DNA of 64,000 nt from an uncultured Veillonella sp. Its GTDB lineage: Bacteria; Bacillota; Negativicutes; Veillonellales; Veillonellaceae. Position 1 is the first letter of the stretch, and each line of letters opens with the position of its first letter. The stretch lies in NCBI RefSeq assembly GCF_900545795.1, contig NZ_URAR01000003.1, positions 98,717 through 162,716 on the forward strand, given 5' to 3'. The notes below the pieces were generated by a model. That model searched no databases, was not told the DNA's origin, and was given only the letters and a program-made list of their open reading frames with translations. Below, one piece after another: positions 34,282-43,159 of the stretch. The position numbers and the translations under genes are program-made.

Positions 34282-35802
34282 TTACTTGCCTACATACTGT
34301 CTTGCAGCACTTAAAAAGCTCTCCACCGCCTCATCATTGCCGGCAAAATTAATATGCAAATAAGAAGCTAATAAAGAGCCCTTGCTATAACCACCTGTAT
34401 AGATTTGACGTTGCCGTCCTCCTTCAAATTGAAAGGCCCAAGGAAACTCTAATTCGTTTATGCTTAATTCCATAGTGGAGAAATGAAATTCATGGCCTCG
34501 CAAAGTCATGCCCTTAGGACCTAATATAGTATCTTGCAAAGCTGTAGCTTCTACATAGCCCACTCGTTGCAAAGTATCTTGCATAGCGCAAATAGCTGGC
34601 ACAAGCCCTACCATAGGGAGCTCCTGTTTTTCAAAATCTACTACAGCTTCTGTTAAGTACATGAGTCCACCACATTCAGCATAAATAGGCATTTGATTGG
34701 CGGAAGCCTCGCAAATCGCCTGCTTCATAGCTTCATTTTGGCTCAACTGGGATAAGAACATTTCAGGAAAACCACCGCCAAAAACTAAGGCTTGCACATT
34801 AGGCAAGGTCTTATCCCGCAAGGGACTAAAATAAACGAGCTCCGCACCTCGTGCTTCCAATGCCTCTAAGCTGGCAGGATAGTAAAAAGAAAAAGCTTCA
34901 TCATGAGCAATACCAATTCGAACAGACGCTATCAAATTAGGCGCGACTTTGTCCACAGCTAACTCATGTGGAGCTACTGTTGCTGATATGTCCGCCTCAC
35001 TTTCAATAGCAAGGTCTTTAACTAAGGGCTTTGCCGATTGTGCGACGTCTAGCAAAGCTGGAAAGTCTATACTCTCTGCCATGCATTCACTGATGACCTC
35101 TAAAGTAGTGCTCACATCTAGCTCCGTAACAGGCGTTAGACCTAAATGACGTTCAGGCGATTTCATGCGCTCATCACGGCGAATAACACCTAGCACAGGA
35201 ATATCTAATCGCTCTAAAGCCTGACGTATCATAGCTTCATGATTAGCACTACCAATGCGATTTAATATGACGCCACTAAACAATAGGTCTTTATCATAAT
35301 CACGAAAGCCTTTAGCAATAGCAGCCGCGCTTTCACCCATAGCTTTACAATCAATGACGAGTACCACTGGTGCGTGTAAGCGCTTAGCAATATCTGCCGT
35401 AGAGCTTACACCATCTCGTCCCCCATCATAGAGGCCCATAACACCTTCAATGATAGCAATGTGAGCGGACTCACTCGTCTTTGCAAAGAAACCACTTAAT
35501 TTATGAGCCGGTACCAGCCAGGTATCCAAATTGTAGCAATCGCGACCACTGGCTTCCTTATGAAAGCCTGGATCAATATAATCCGGCCCCACTTTAAAGG
35601 CCTGCACTTGTAGCCCTTCATTAGCTAAGCATCGCAATATACCTGCCACAATCGTAGTCTTGCCAACACCTGAATTAGTGCCAGCTATAACAACACGAGG
35701 ACAAGAGATTTGACCTACATTATCTTCATCAGCCATTGTAGCTTTTCGAATCAATGCATCTGGTGCTGCTTTTAATATTTTTTTAGCGTCTAATGAATCC
35801 AA
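34282..35802 (-). CDS. cbiA: Cobyrinate a,c-diamide synthase
   Basis: 506 residues from a TTG start with AAGGAG eight bases upstream; the next ATG is at residue 23. ATP-dependent amidation of cobyrinate using glutamine. The dethiobiotin-synthetase-like domain begins at VVIAGTNSGVGKTTIVAGIL, with KVGPDYIDPGFH. The class I glutamine amidotransferase-like domain has YAECGGLMYL (nucleophile Cys) and RGHEFHFS (His). Residues about 230-275 between the domains look variable. It lies between cobO and cbiL. Confidence 0.95.
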   Translation of the reverse strand: MDSLDAKKILKAAPDALIRKATMADEDNVGQISCPRVVIAGTNSGVGKTTIVAGILRCLANEGLQVQAFKVGPDYIDPGFHKEASGRDCYNLDTWLVPAHKLSGFFAKTSESAHIAIIEGVMGLYDGGRDGVSSTADIAKRLHAPVVLVIDCKAMGESAAAIAKGFRDYDKDLLFSGVILNRIGSANHEAMIRQALERLDIPVLGVIRRDERMKSPERHLGLTPVTELDVSTTLEVISECMAESIDFPALLDVAQSAKPLVKDLAIESEADISATVAPHELAVDKVAPNLIASVRIGIAHDEAFSFYYPASLEALEARGAELVYFSPLRDKTLPNVQALVFGGGFPEMFLSQLSQNEAMKQAICEASANQMPIYAECGGLMYLTEAVVDFEKQELPMVGLVPAICAMQDTLQRVGYVEATALQDTILGPKGMTLRGHEFHFSTMELSINELEFPWAFQFEGGRQRQIYTGGYSKGSLLASYLHINFAGNDEAVESFLSAARQYVGK

Positions 35803-35970
35803 TCACATCACTCCTTAGACTACAAAATACAGAGCCTAAAAATAAACAATAATAAAATGGTAAGTAATGCTTTTAAACTAAACACTTACTTAATAAGATG
35901 CACACTTAACTCTTAATTAATGGTCTGCGTACTCAAACTAAATTAAATACTTTTACCTTAATCTATATAA

Positions 35971-36678
35971 TTAACGATTTTTGCGCTTAGTTAAAATAGT
36001 AGATAAATAGTTTAATTTTAAATCTCGTGGCAAGGACGCAACATTTTCATAAATCTCTTCTCCATCGAGGCCACAGCGGCTAATCATAACTGCATTATCA
36101 GCCATATCATATTTCTTTAACGTATCCTGTACTTCACCAAAATTACGATATACTTTCATAATTACCGTATCATCTGCCACTGAAAGAACTTTGTCAATTT
36201 TATCCTTTGGCGCTGTAGCTGGCACAATAGCCAATACTTCTTCTTTTTCTACAATAGGATACCCTAAGCGAGCACCAATCGCACAATACGCCGTTACACC
36301 AGGCACTGTTTCAATTTCGTACCCCGCTTGCTCTACCAAACGATATACATACATATAGGTGCTATAAAACATAGGATCACCTAAAGTTAAAAATACAACT
36401 TGTTTGCCTTCATCGAGAAGCCCACCAATAATGCGGCGCGCCTCTTCCCATCCTTCTTGTTGCTCTGAATCATTCAAAACCATAGGGAATACTACTGGTA
36501 CAATTTCAGTATGGTCCTGAATATAAGGCTTCGCTATATTAAGTGCCACCGACCCATCTTTCTTTTCTGTTTTAGGGGTAATAATCACATCCGCTTCACC
36601 AATAAGACGCGCGCCCTTTACAGTTAATAATTCTGAATCACCTGGACCAACACCAATTCCGTACAATTTACCCTTCAT
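35971..36678 (-). CDS. cbiL: Cobalt-precorrin-2 C20-methyltransferase
   Basis: 235 residues. SAM-dependent tetrapyrrole methylase of the CbiL/CobI type. The N-terminal GKLYGIGVGPGDSELLTVKG is diagnostic of this subfamily (DSELLT in place of DPELIT). VVFLTLGDPMFYSTYMYV and ETVPGVTAYCAIGARLGYPI follow. Ribosome binding site AAAGGAG. It acts just after cobalt insertion by the CbiK encoded immediately upstream. Confidence 0.95.
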   Translation of the reverse strand: MKGKLYGIGVGPGDSELLTVKGARLIGEADVIITPKTEKKDGSVALNIAKPYIQDHTEIVPVVFPMVLNDSEQQEGWEEARRIIGGLLDEGKQVVFLTLGDPMFYSTYMYVYRLVEQAGYEIETVPGVTAYCAIGARLGYPIVEKEEVLAIVPATAPKDKIDKVLSVADDTVIMKVYRNFGEVQDTLKKYDMADNAVMISRCGLDGEEIYENVASLPRDLKLNYLSTILTKRKNR

Positions 36679-36778
36679 TATATACTCCTTTACATATAAG
36701 CCTTATGTTATTAAGTCTAAACTATATTATCTTCCATCACTTTACAATTAATATTTCTTACTTTATGTTTCGTATCAC

Positions 36779-37645
36779 TTACTTTATATTTGGTATCGCT
36801 GGACGATGTTTTGAGCGCCCTTCATAGCGTTTTTCGATGGCATCAGCCAAATGAGCCGCATATATTTTCTGTATCCATTCATATTCGCCTAAACCCTTTT
36901 CATGGCGCACCACTTCATATCCATAAGCTTTCAATTGCTGTTCTACACTATCTTCATCATCGCCAAAAATATCATTCAATGCATGATCTCCAGCAACTAA
37001 TAGTAAGGGATGTAGATGAATCCGCTTAGGCACCTGCTCATTAGGCCACGCCCAAGGTATAACAACATCATCTAACATAGGATAATTTTCTAAAGCCGCA
37101 ATACGCACATGACGTAACTCTTGCTGCCATAGTTTTAATTGCAATACACCATAGCAGGCATTACCCACATTAAGACCACCATGGCCGATAAACACAAGGC
37201 CTTCATCATCCTTAAGATTTTGCTCAGCCAGCCACGGACGAATAAATTCATCTATGAGTATATCATAATCATCTGGCCGTTCTTCTTGCCCCATAAAATA
37301 TAATAAAGGGCGACCTACACGAAGACTTTTAAGACTGCCCTGACCTTCATAGGCCAATATATTTTGCTTTAATTTATCAAACTCTTCTCCACCAGTAAAA
37401 TGCAAAGGCTGTACAATAATCTCCTCAAAGCCATCTGCAATGAGTGCCTCCAAAGCACTGATTTCAGTGTTGATTACCTCGCCACGGTCACGCAATCGCT
37501 TTACAATAATACGGGACGTAAAAGCTAATCTCACTTCGTACGCCTGATACTGATTGCGTATATATTCTACAACCGCATCAATTTGACGCTTTCTAGCATG
37601 CTCTACAGTAGTGCCAAATGCAACGAGTAAAATGGCCTGCTTCAT
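36779..37645 (-). CDS. cbiK: Sirohydrochlorin cobaltochelatase
   Basis: 288 residues from the ATG at 37643-37645, which has GAAGGAG; the frame opens five codons earlier. Inserts Co2+ into sirohydrochlorin. Conserved active-site regions are intact: LLVAFGTTV, QPLHFTGGEEFDKLK (Glu), FIGHGGLNVGN (first catalytic His) and LLLVAGDHALNDIFGDD (second His). It is followed 100 bases later by cbiL. Two further CbiK-type proteins are encoded at 38124 and 40164; this one appears to be the standard cytoplasmic enzyme. Confidence 0.92.
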   Translation of the reverse strand: MKQAILLVAFGTTVEHARKRQIDAVVEYIRNQYQAYEVRLAFTSRIIVKRLRDRGEVINTEISALEALIADGFEEIIVQPLHFTGGEEFDKLKQNILAYEGQGSLKSLRVGRPLLYFMGQEERPDDYDILIDEFIRPWLAEQNLKDDEGLVFIGHGGLNVGNACYGVLQLKLWQQELRHVRIAALENYPMLDDVVIPWAWPNEQVPKRIHLHPLLLVAGDHALNDIFGDDEDSVEQQLKAYGYEVVRHEKGLGEYEWIQKIYAAHLADAIEKRYEGRSKHRPAIPNIK

Positions 37646-38042
37646 AAAAGTCTCCTTCATATCTATTAACTAATATATAATTTTACTACACTTTAATATC
37701 TAGTATAACTTATAACCTTATGACAGTATTATTAATACAATTTATTATCTGCGTAAAGGACGCCACTCAGCGTATTTTATGTCTAATTACAGTAGTATTT
37801 AATACAATGTATATCCTATAAACTATACAATTCATTCTCTATGAACTATACAATGTATTATCTGTATACTTCACAACTTGCTACATACGTACAATACAAA
37901 TTATTAAGCGTTACTACTTATTATACTTTACATTTCAATATAACTGCAAAGAACATATCTCATAGTAACTAAAAAACACATCATAGTAGAACTGGCAATC
38001 CACATCCCATTACAACTAACAAAACTCATCTCATTATAACTA
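37646..38042. other. AT-rich spacer with degenerate repeats
   Basis: About 400 bases without a plausible gene. It contains several diverged copies of ACTATACAATGTATTATCTGT-like units (around 37790-37880) and CTCATNNNAACTA units (around 37960-38045). It must include the promoter of cbiK-cbiL; no operator or riboswitch was recognised. Confidence 0.45.
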
Positions 38043-38074
38043 CAAAAAACGGTCCTCAAAAAGGACCGCTTTTA
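38043..38074 (-). terminator. Terminator of the degenerate cbiK paralogue
   Basis: CGGTCCT (38050-38056) pairs with AGGACCG (38062-38068), flanked by A- and T-runs. The minus-strand exit is TTTTTTGTAG. Confidence 0.85.
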
Positions 38075-38123
38075 TTTATATATTACTACTGTATATCAAA
38101 TCTACACTACAATGACAAAATTA

Positions 38124-38993
38124 TTATACTGCTAAATGATTAGCTTTAGCTGCACTACGCTCTTGATTCACTGCCTGTTGTTTGCGCTCAATCATACGCA
38201 CTGACTGTGCCAAATGTTTGAGGAACAATTCTTGAATAAATGGATTTTCTCCAAGGCCTTCATTCCAAATGGCTACCCCATAACCTTCTTCAGTTAGTAA
38301 TGTAGCTACTGAATCAGAACGATCACCACCTAAGAAGTCCATCAAATGCTCCGACCCAATTAAAGCGAGAGGCACCACAAGAACTTCTTTATGGTCAAGA
38401 CGCTCTAACAAAGTCAACGCTTGTTTAAAATTAGGGAATCCATTAGAGGTGAATACAGCCACATTTTGACCATTGCCATATAAACATTTTAACTGCAACG
38501 CACTAAATTCTAATTGATTTTGACCATTAGCCATAAGCAATACAGATTTATTTAAAGCACGAATATTAACATGCTTCATAATGGCATCAATGGTTGCTAC
38601 ATAATCGTCAGCATAGTTTTTAACACCTAAAGAGCTCAATAAAGGTTTGCCTACGTGAATGCGCATTGCATTGCGATCACTGCCATAGTTAAACGCTGCA
38701 ATGGCCTTGCGCATCTTCTGATAGCATTGATCAGCCACTAAAGCAAATGGCAATACAAACACATCGTTTACACCTTTATCTTTTAAATCATTCAGTGCTG
38801 CATTAAGTGATTGCACTGGTACTTCATATTTATCATTCCATTTTTCAATCAATGCATCAGCTAAAAATACACGGCGCACGATTGCATCTGGATAGGCTTT
38901 TTTAATTTTTGCTTCCATGGAGCCTACAGACTTTTCTACGGCTTCTCCATAAATTGAACCAAATGTTGCTAAAATGATACCCTTCGTACTCAT
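38124..38993 (-). CDS. CbiK-family protein with altered active site
   Basis: 289 residues from the ATG at 38991-38993, behind GGAGG; the frame opens 27 codons earlier without a site. The fold and length follow CbiK (GIILATFGSIY; LLMANGQNQ; LIGSEHLMDFLGGD). The first catalytic His of the HG motif is Asn (MANGQ versus MAHGT), and the Glu-containing segment (PLHFTGGEE in the true enzyme) reads PFALVADQC. It therefore probably is not a normal cobaltochelatase. Iron-type operators lie upstream, which hints at a haem, sirohaem or iron-linked role; this is inference. It lies next to two intact CbiK genes. Confidence 0.75.
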   Translation of the reverse strand: MSTKGIILATFGSIYGEAVEKSVGSMEAKIKKAYPDAIVRRVFLADALIEKWNDKYEVPVQSLNAALNDLKDKGVNDVFVLPFALVADQCYQKMRKAIAAFNYGSDRNAMRIHVGKPLLSSLGVKNYADDYVATIDAIMKHVNIRALNKSVLLMANGQNQLEFSALQLKCLYGNGQNVAVFTSNGFPNFKQALTLLERLDHKEVLVVPLALIGSEHLMDFLGGDRSDSVATLLTEEGYGVAIWNEGLGENPFIQELFLKHLAQSVRMIERKQQAVNQERSAAKANHLAV

Positions 38994-39130
38994 TGAATAA
39001 TCCTCCGATACTAATATACCTATATTAACCATCGCTCTCGATGGGAATACCTTAAAGTTATAGAAAATGGTCATAATTCTCTTTATTAATTAGAACTCTT
39101 ATATATGCTCCATCTTCTTTCGTTGGTATA

Positions 39131-39159
39131 ATAATACGTTAATTTTCAATTAAAGTCAA
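39131..39159 (-). promoter_or_regulatory. Promoter of the degenerate cbiK paralogue
   Basis: Minus strand: TTGACT (complement of 39154-39159), 17 bases, TATTAT (complement of 39131-39136). The leader to the ATG is about 130 bases. Confidence 0.6.
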
Positions 39160-39176
39160 TGAGAACTTTTCTCATT
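39158..39176. promoter_or_regulatory. Palindromic operator overlapping the -35 box
   Basis: AATGAGAA-CTT-TTCTCATT, a perfect 8-3-8 inverted repeat that overlaps the -35 hexamer of the promoter at 39131-39159. It resembles variant Fur boxes built on TGAGAA half-sites. Repression is likely from its position. Confidence 0.55.
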
Positions 39177-39189
39177 TTGTATTTTATCG

Positions 39190-39208
39190 TTGATTATCAT
39201 TGATAATT
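39190..39208. promoter_or_regulatory. Fur-like box
   Basis: TTGATTATCATTGATAATT contains two GATAAT/ATTATC half-sites in Fur arrangement. It lies just upstream of the palindrome at 39158-39176, so both may bind the same regulator. Confidence 0.5.
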
Positions 39209-39765
39209 TTAAAATTTCATCATCTCTTAAGAAAGTAAATCTAAGTTTGACGATTCAGTTCGATTAAAATCGATACAAATACTTCACAAGGGTATTCTAC
39301 AGTCCAAAAGGCTCAGTTAAGACAAAGTATATTAAATTAGAAACAGACTTATATTTTTCTTCTTCACTTCGGTCCTAGTGAGAAAAAAGCTCCAATCAGT
39401 TCTTATTATTACTTAAGAATACAAATGTATTTCTATTCAAACATTTGAATATTTATTCTTGTTTACAAAAAATTTATGCATCTATTTCTTTAAATAAACA
39501 CTAAATCTTAGCCTATTTTATGAAATTATACCCTGTATTTTCTATTTTTACTAACAATTATTTTCAATAATTATTCTAGCAGTAGTAATCCTTTTCTAAT
39601 TCATCCCCCACTAGTATACGCTAAACAGCATCTAATTCATCACCAACAAGAATGCATCGCTTTATTCTCCAATAGGGATATTAAGTAAGCCTATAATCTA
39701 TTCATTACCAATTAAAATATACAGCTTCATATACTCTATGACCTTTATTTATACTATGCTTTCAT
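39209..39765. other. Non-coding spacer between divergent cbiK-type genes
   Basis: About 560 AT-rich bases with no supported gene. A T-rich and then A-rich hairpin-like segment is present around 39352-39390, and a 14-base direct repeat TCTAATTCATC(A/C)CC recurs near 39595 and 39630. No named RNA or element was recognised. Confidence 0.35.
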
Positions 39766-39795
39766 TTGACATATAGTTTAGCCTTTTGCTATGAT
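39766..39795 (+). promoter_or_regulatory. Promoter of the riboswitch-controlled cbiK-btuF unit
   Basis: TTGACA (39766-39771), 18-base spacer, TATGAT (39790-39795). The riboswitch begins about 19 bases downstream. Confidence 0.75.
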
Positions 39796-39813
39796 GAATT
39801 TAACTTAATATGA

Positions 39814-40006
39814 CCATTTTAGGTGTAGTAATACTTAATAGAGAAGTTCAGTAAACGCTGACGCGGTCCCGCCGCTGTATGAGGGAGTGCCATCAAATGC
39901 CACTGGAATCATGACTACTAACCACAGCTAACCAATTGCTAGGTTCCAAGTCTCTGGGAAGGTGATGATCACGACGAACTCGAGCCAGAAGAACTGCCTA
40001 AAATGG
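39814..40006 (+). promoter_or_regulatory. Cobalamin riboswitch
   Basis: The conserved core GACGCGGTCCCGCCGCTGTA (around 39869-39888) and a B12-box-like AGCCAGAAGAACTGCC (39983-39998) are present. The ends close with a perfect 10-bp P1 helix, CCATTTTAGG (39814-39823) with CCTAAAATGG (39997-40006). It precedes the genes for a secreted CbiK and BtuF-like protein and is followed by a terminator hairpin, so ligand binding probably controls termination. Confidence 0.93.
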
Positions 40007-40107
40007 ATTACCGTAAACCCACGAGCGATGGCGAGGTAGATCAATGTCGATGTATAGTTCTTTTAGTTGGTTCATAGACTGTGCCAATAAAGGACTTATT
40101 TTGCTTG

Positions 40108-40146
40108 CCTTCACCTCCACCGTCCTTGGGTGAAGGTTCTTTTTAT
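40108..40146 (+). terminator. Riboswitch expression-platform terminator
   Basis: CCTTCACC (40108-40115) pairs with GGTGAAGG (40129-40136) followed by TTCTTTTTAT, directly before the ribosome binding site of the gene at 40164. Confidence 0.85.
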
Positions 40147-40163
40147 ATAGGGAGGACATAATT

Positions 40164-41186
40164 ATGAAAACACAGGTATGGAAAAAAACATTAGCTACTA
40201 CACTAGCCGTAGCCGCTTTAACTGGCATGAGCCTCGTAGGTAACGAGGTTAGCGCCGCGTACACCTTAAGCTCTGAAGTAAAAACAGCAACACCGGCTCT
40301 TCTAGAAGCGACTCAACTAGGAGTAAAAACATATCATACCACTGACCCAACACTAGCAGCGCAGCCAAATAAGGATGCCATTGTGGTTATGAGCTTTGGC
40401 ACAACCTTCAAGGATACACGCGATAAAACAATTAGCGCTACAGTAAAAGAAATCCAGGACCAACATCCTAATGTAAAAGTTGTCACCGCCTTTACCTCAC
40501 ATATTATTATTGACCGCATCAAAGCTAATGAAGGCCTTACCTTCCCTACCCCAGAAGAAGCGCTTGACCAATTAAAAGCAGAAGGCTATAACCGCGTAGC
40601 ACTTGCTACATTAGATGTAATCCCTGGCATTGAATATAATTACAAAGCAGCTGTATTCAATGGGTATAAACATAATTTCAAAACTATGACCATGGGTACT
40701 CCACTTATGTATTGGATGGGGCAAGAAGACCAAGACGATGATGTAGCCGAAGTAGTTCAAGCCGTAGCATCGCAATTCCCTAAACAAGGCCCTAGTGATG
40801 CAGTTCTCATCATGGCACATGGCACACCAGATCCTTCTAACGCCTATTATTCAGTGATTCAAGACCGTATAGAGTCTGCAGGTCTAAAAAATACCTATAT
40901 TTACACAGTAGAAGGGACACCTCGTTTAGAAAATATCATCCCTATCCTCAAAGCAAAGGGAATCAACCATGTAACACTTATGCCATTCATGATGGTAGCT
41001 GGTGACCATGCCACAAATGACATGGCCGGTGATGAGCCAGATTCCCATAAATCACAATTACTTGATGCGGGCTTTACCGTTGATACGTATTTACATGGCC
41101 TAGGTGAAAATCAAAACATTCGCCACATTTATACAGAGCGCGCTGATGAAGCTTGGCAAGCCCTAGAAGAAACTGCTGAGGATTAA
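40164..41186 (+). CDS. Secreted (periplasmic) CbiK-type chelatase
   Basis: 340 residues. A Sec signal peptide (KKTLATTLAVAALTGMSLVG, likely cleavage VSA-AY) precedes a complete CbiK domain: VVMSFGTTFKDTR, the Glu of IPGIEYNYK, LIMAHGTPDPSN (first His) and FMMVAGDHATNDMAGDE (second His). Exported CbiK proteins are known in Desulfovibrio, where a role in metal or haem trafficking is proposed. Here the gene is under a cobalamin riboswitch and is followed three bases later by a BtuF-like lipoprotein gene, so a role in corrinoid or cobalt acquisition is likely. GGGAGG ribosome binding site. Confidence 0.9.
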   Translation: MKTQVWKKTLATTLAVAALTGMSLVGNEVSAAYTLSSEVKTATPALLEATQLGVKTYHTTDPTLAAQPNKDAIVVMSFGTTFKDTRDKTISATVKEIQDQHPNVKVVTAFTSHIIIDRIKANEGLTFPTPEEALDQLKAEGYNRVALATLDVIPGIEYNYKAAVFNGYKHNFKTMTMGTPLMYWMGQEDQDDDVAEVVQAVASQFPKQGPSDAVLIMAHGTPDPSNAYYSVIQDRIESAGLKNTYIYTVEGTPRLENIIPILKAKGINHVTLMPFMMVAGDHATNDMAGDEPDSHKSQLLDAGFTVDTYLHGLGENQNIRHIYTERADEAWQALEETAED

Positions 41187-41188
41187 TA

Positions 41189-42136
41189 ATGAAACAATTA
41201 ACTCGCATTTTCCTCGCCACTTGCTTAACTCTGCTAGCAATCATCGCCTTAGTGGGCTGTAGCAAAACTAGCTCCACTACAGATAATGCAACGCGCACTA
41301 TTACATATAAAGACCAACAATACACGGTGCCAACTAATCCGCAACGAATTGCCACACTTAGTAATTCCGTACTCTATCTATTAGATGCGGTAGGTGGTCA
41401 ATCCATCGATCGAGTAGATAGCACAGAGCCAGTGCCAGATACATTTAAAGACTTACCATCGATTGGCACTACAGCCAATATTAACATGGAAACCTTGTTA
41501 GGTTTAAAACCTGATTTAGTCTTAGGCCTAGGCAATCAGCATGGCAAATACGAAGGCCAACTAAAGAGCAATGGGCTCCCTTATATCCTCATTAACTATG
41601 ATGGTATTAAGGATAATGCGCCGCTCCTACTCTTCTTAGGCGAACTAACCCATAATGAAGCAAAAGCACAAGCCGTTGTAGCTGATTACAATAAAAAAAT
41701 CGACACGGTTAAATCTGTGGCACAACAGCAGGAACCTGCTAAAGTGGCAGTTCTCCGCGCTACAGCAAAAGCTGTTACAGCGGAGACAGACTTAGCCATT
41801 ACGGCCTCTATGGTCAAAGAATTAGGCATGAATAATATAGTCCTTCAAGGTGATTATGATAAAACCGCTAAGACCATTCCCTACTCTCTAGAAAAATTGG
41901 CCGTAGATGACCCAGATATTATTTTCATTTCTACTATGGGCAAAAAAGAAGATATTACTAAAACCATGGAAAAAGAAATGACTAATAATCCTGCTTGGCA
42001 AAACTTAAAAGCAGTGCGCAATCACAAAGTCTTCTACTTGCCATCGAATCGCTTCTTGCTCAATCCTGGTCTCCATACACCAGAAGCCATGGCGGAGCTC
42101 GTTAAATTAGCGTACGATAAAGAAGTTACATTTTAA
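41189..42136 (+). CDS. btuF: Cobalamin/corrinoid ABC transporter substrate-binding lipoprotein (BtuF-like)
   Basis: 315 residues. Lipoprotein signal with lipobox LVGC (Cys near residue 24). Class III periplasmic binding fold: PQRIATLSNSVLYLLDAVGG, TLLGLKPDLVLGLG and DDPDIIFISTMG are typical of BtuF/FecB proteins. Its coupling to a cobalamin riboswitch, and the convergent btuC-btuD homologues, indicate corrinoid uptake; a siderophore substrate is the alternative. GAGG of the preceding gene end serves as its ribosome binding site. It ends before the terminator at 42158. Confidence 0.88.
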   Translation: MKQLTRIFLATCLTLLAIIALVGCSKTSSTTDNATRTITYKDQQYTVPTNPQRIATLSNSVLYLLDAVGGQSIDRVDSTEPVPDTFKDLPSIGTTANINMETLLGLKPDLVLGLGNQHGKYEGQLKSNGLPYILINYDGIKDNAPLLLFLGELTHNEAKAQAVVADYNKKIDTVKSVAQQQEPAKVAVLRATAKAVTAETDLAITASMVKELGMNNIVLQGDYDKTAKTIPYSLEKLAVDDPDIIFISTMGKKEDITKTMEKEMTNNPAWQNLKAVRNHKVFYLPSNRFLLNPGLHTPEAMAELVKLAYDKEVTF

Positions 42137-42157
42137 AAGAAGTATGGCACATACACA

Positions 42158-42193
42158 AAAGGAGTTCTCCGCAGAGGGAGAACTCCTTTTTAT
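42158..42193 (+). terminator. Terminator of the btuF unit (possibly bidirectional)
   Basis: AAAAGGAGTTCTCC (42158-42171) pairs with GGAGAACTCCTTTT (42178-42191), followed by TTTATTT. The convergent cbi-btuCD operon stops at 42320, so it may serve both. Confidence 0.9.
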
Positions 42194-42319
42194 TTAGTAT
42201 TAACGCCGATATTTCATAATCTTTCAAAGCTAGCCGACTTTAGGTTAGTCTCAGTAGATCCCTAGAAAGCTAATCTTATTAGAGCCTTTAAAATCTAATC
42301 TTATTAGAGAAATAAAATT

Positions 42320-43159
42320 TTAATCCTTTAATAATCCTTCAAACTTTATATATGGTGCCTTATCATTAGTTTCAATGGACGCTTTAACAGAAAATACAGT
42401 TTCTAATAGCTCTGTAGTAAATACCTGCTGCGGCGCACCTACTGATACGAGGCTTCCATCATATAGTACCCCCACCTCATGAGAGTAAGCTGCAGCTTGA
42501 TTTAATTCGTGAAGTACCATGACCACGGTCAAATCTTGTTCCTCATTCAAGCGCTTTAGTAATTCTAAAATCTCTAATTGGTGATTAATATCTAAATAGG
42601 TCGTTGGCTCATCTAACAATAAAATATCACTTTGTTGCGCTAAGGCCATGGCAATCCATACGCGTTGCCGTTCACCTCCGGAGAGAGAGCTAATCAACTG
42701 ATCTTTTAGATGTAAAGTTTTCGTAGCTTCTAAGGCAGCTTCCACTGCTTCACGGTCTTCCTTAGCTGTACTGCGCCACCAATTTTGATGAGGAAAGCGT
42801 CCACAATGGACTAATTCCTCAACCACCATATCTTGTGGAACTTCTGGAGACTGTGGCAAAAATGCCACCACCTTAGCTAAACTCTTCGCCGTATACGCTT
42901 CTAAAGACTGCCCATCTATACTGATTTGCCCTTTAAGGGGTTTAATACTGCCCATAATGCATTTTAGAAGAGTGCTTTTCCCGCATCCATTAGGCCCTAC
43001 TAAAGTAGTAATACGCCCTTTAGGAATGGTCCAGGAAATGGAATTTAATACTTGCTTTTCACCAAAATTTATAGTCACATCTTGCACTGTAATAGCACCA
43101 GGAATATCGGTTTTAGCCACATCAAAGCTCTCTACAGTGGACTCAAAACTAGATTTCAT
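42320..43159 (-). CDS. btuD: Cobalamin-type ABC transporter ATP-binding protein (BtuD/FecE-like)
   Basis: 279 residues. Walker A GPNGCGKSTLL, signature LSGGERQRV, Walker B ILLLDEPTTYLD and the switch His in VMVLHELNQA are all present. The start codon overlaps the stop of the permease gene (TAATG), implying translational coupling. It is the last gene of the cbi operon. With BtuC (43159) and the BtuF-like protein (41189) it would form the corrinoid importer. Confidence 0.93.
   Translation of the reverse strand: MKSSFESTVESFDVAKTDIPGAITVQDVTINFGEKQVLNSISWTIPKGRITTLVGPNGCGKSTLLKCIMGSIKPLKGQISIDGQSLEAYTAKSLAKVVAFLPQSPEVPQDMVVEELVHCGRFPHQNWWRSTAKEDREAVEAALEATKTLHLKDQLISSLSGGERQRVWIAMALAQQSDILLLDEPTTYLDINHQLEILELLKRLNEEQDLTVVMVLHELNQAAAYSHEVGVLYDGSLVSVGAPQQVFTTELLETVFSVKASIETNDKAPYIKFEGLLKD

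Noticed and set aside
39998..40264. 88-codon open frame on the minus strand overlapping the secreted CbiK start
   Set aside because: It covers the riboswitch 3' part, terminator and signal peptide region of a well-supported gene, and has no family resemblance.
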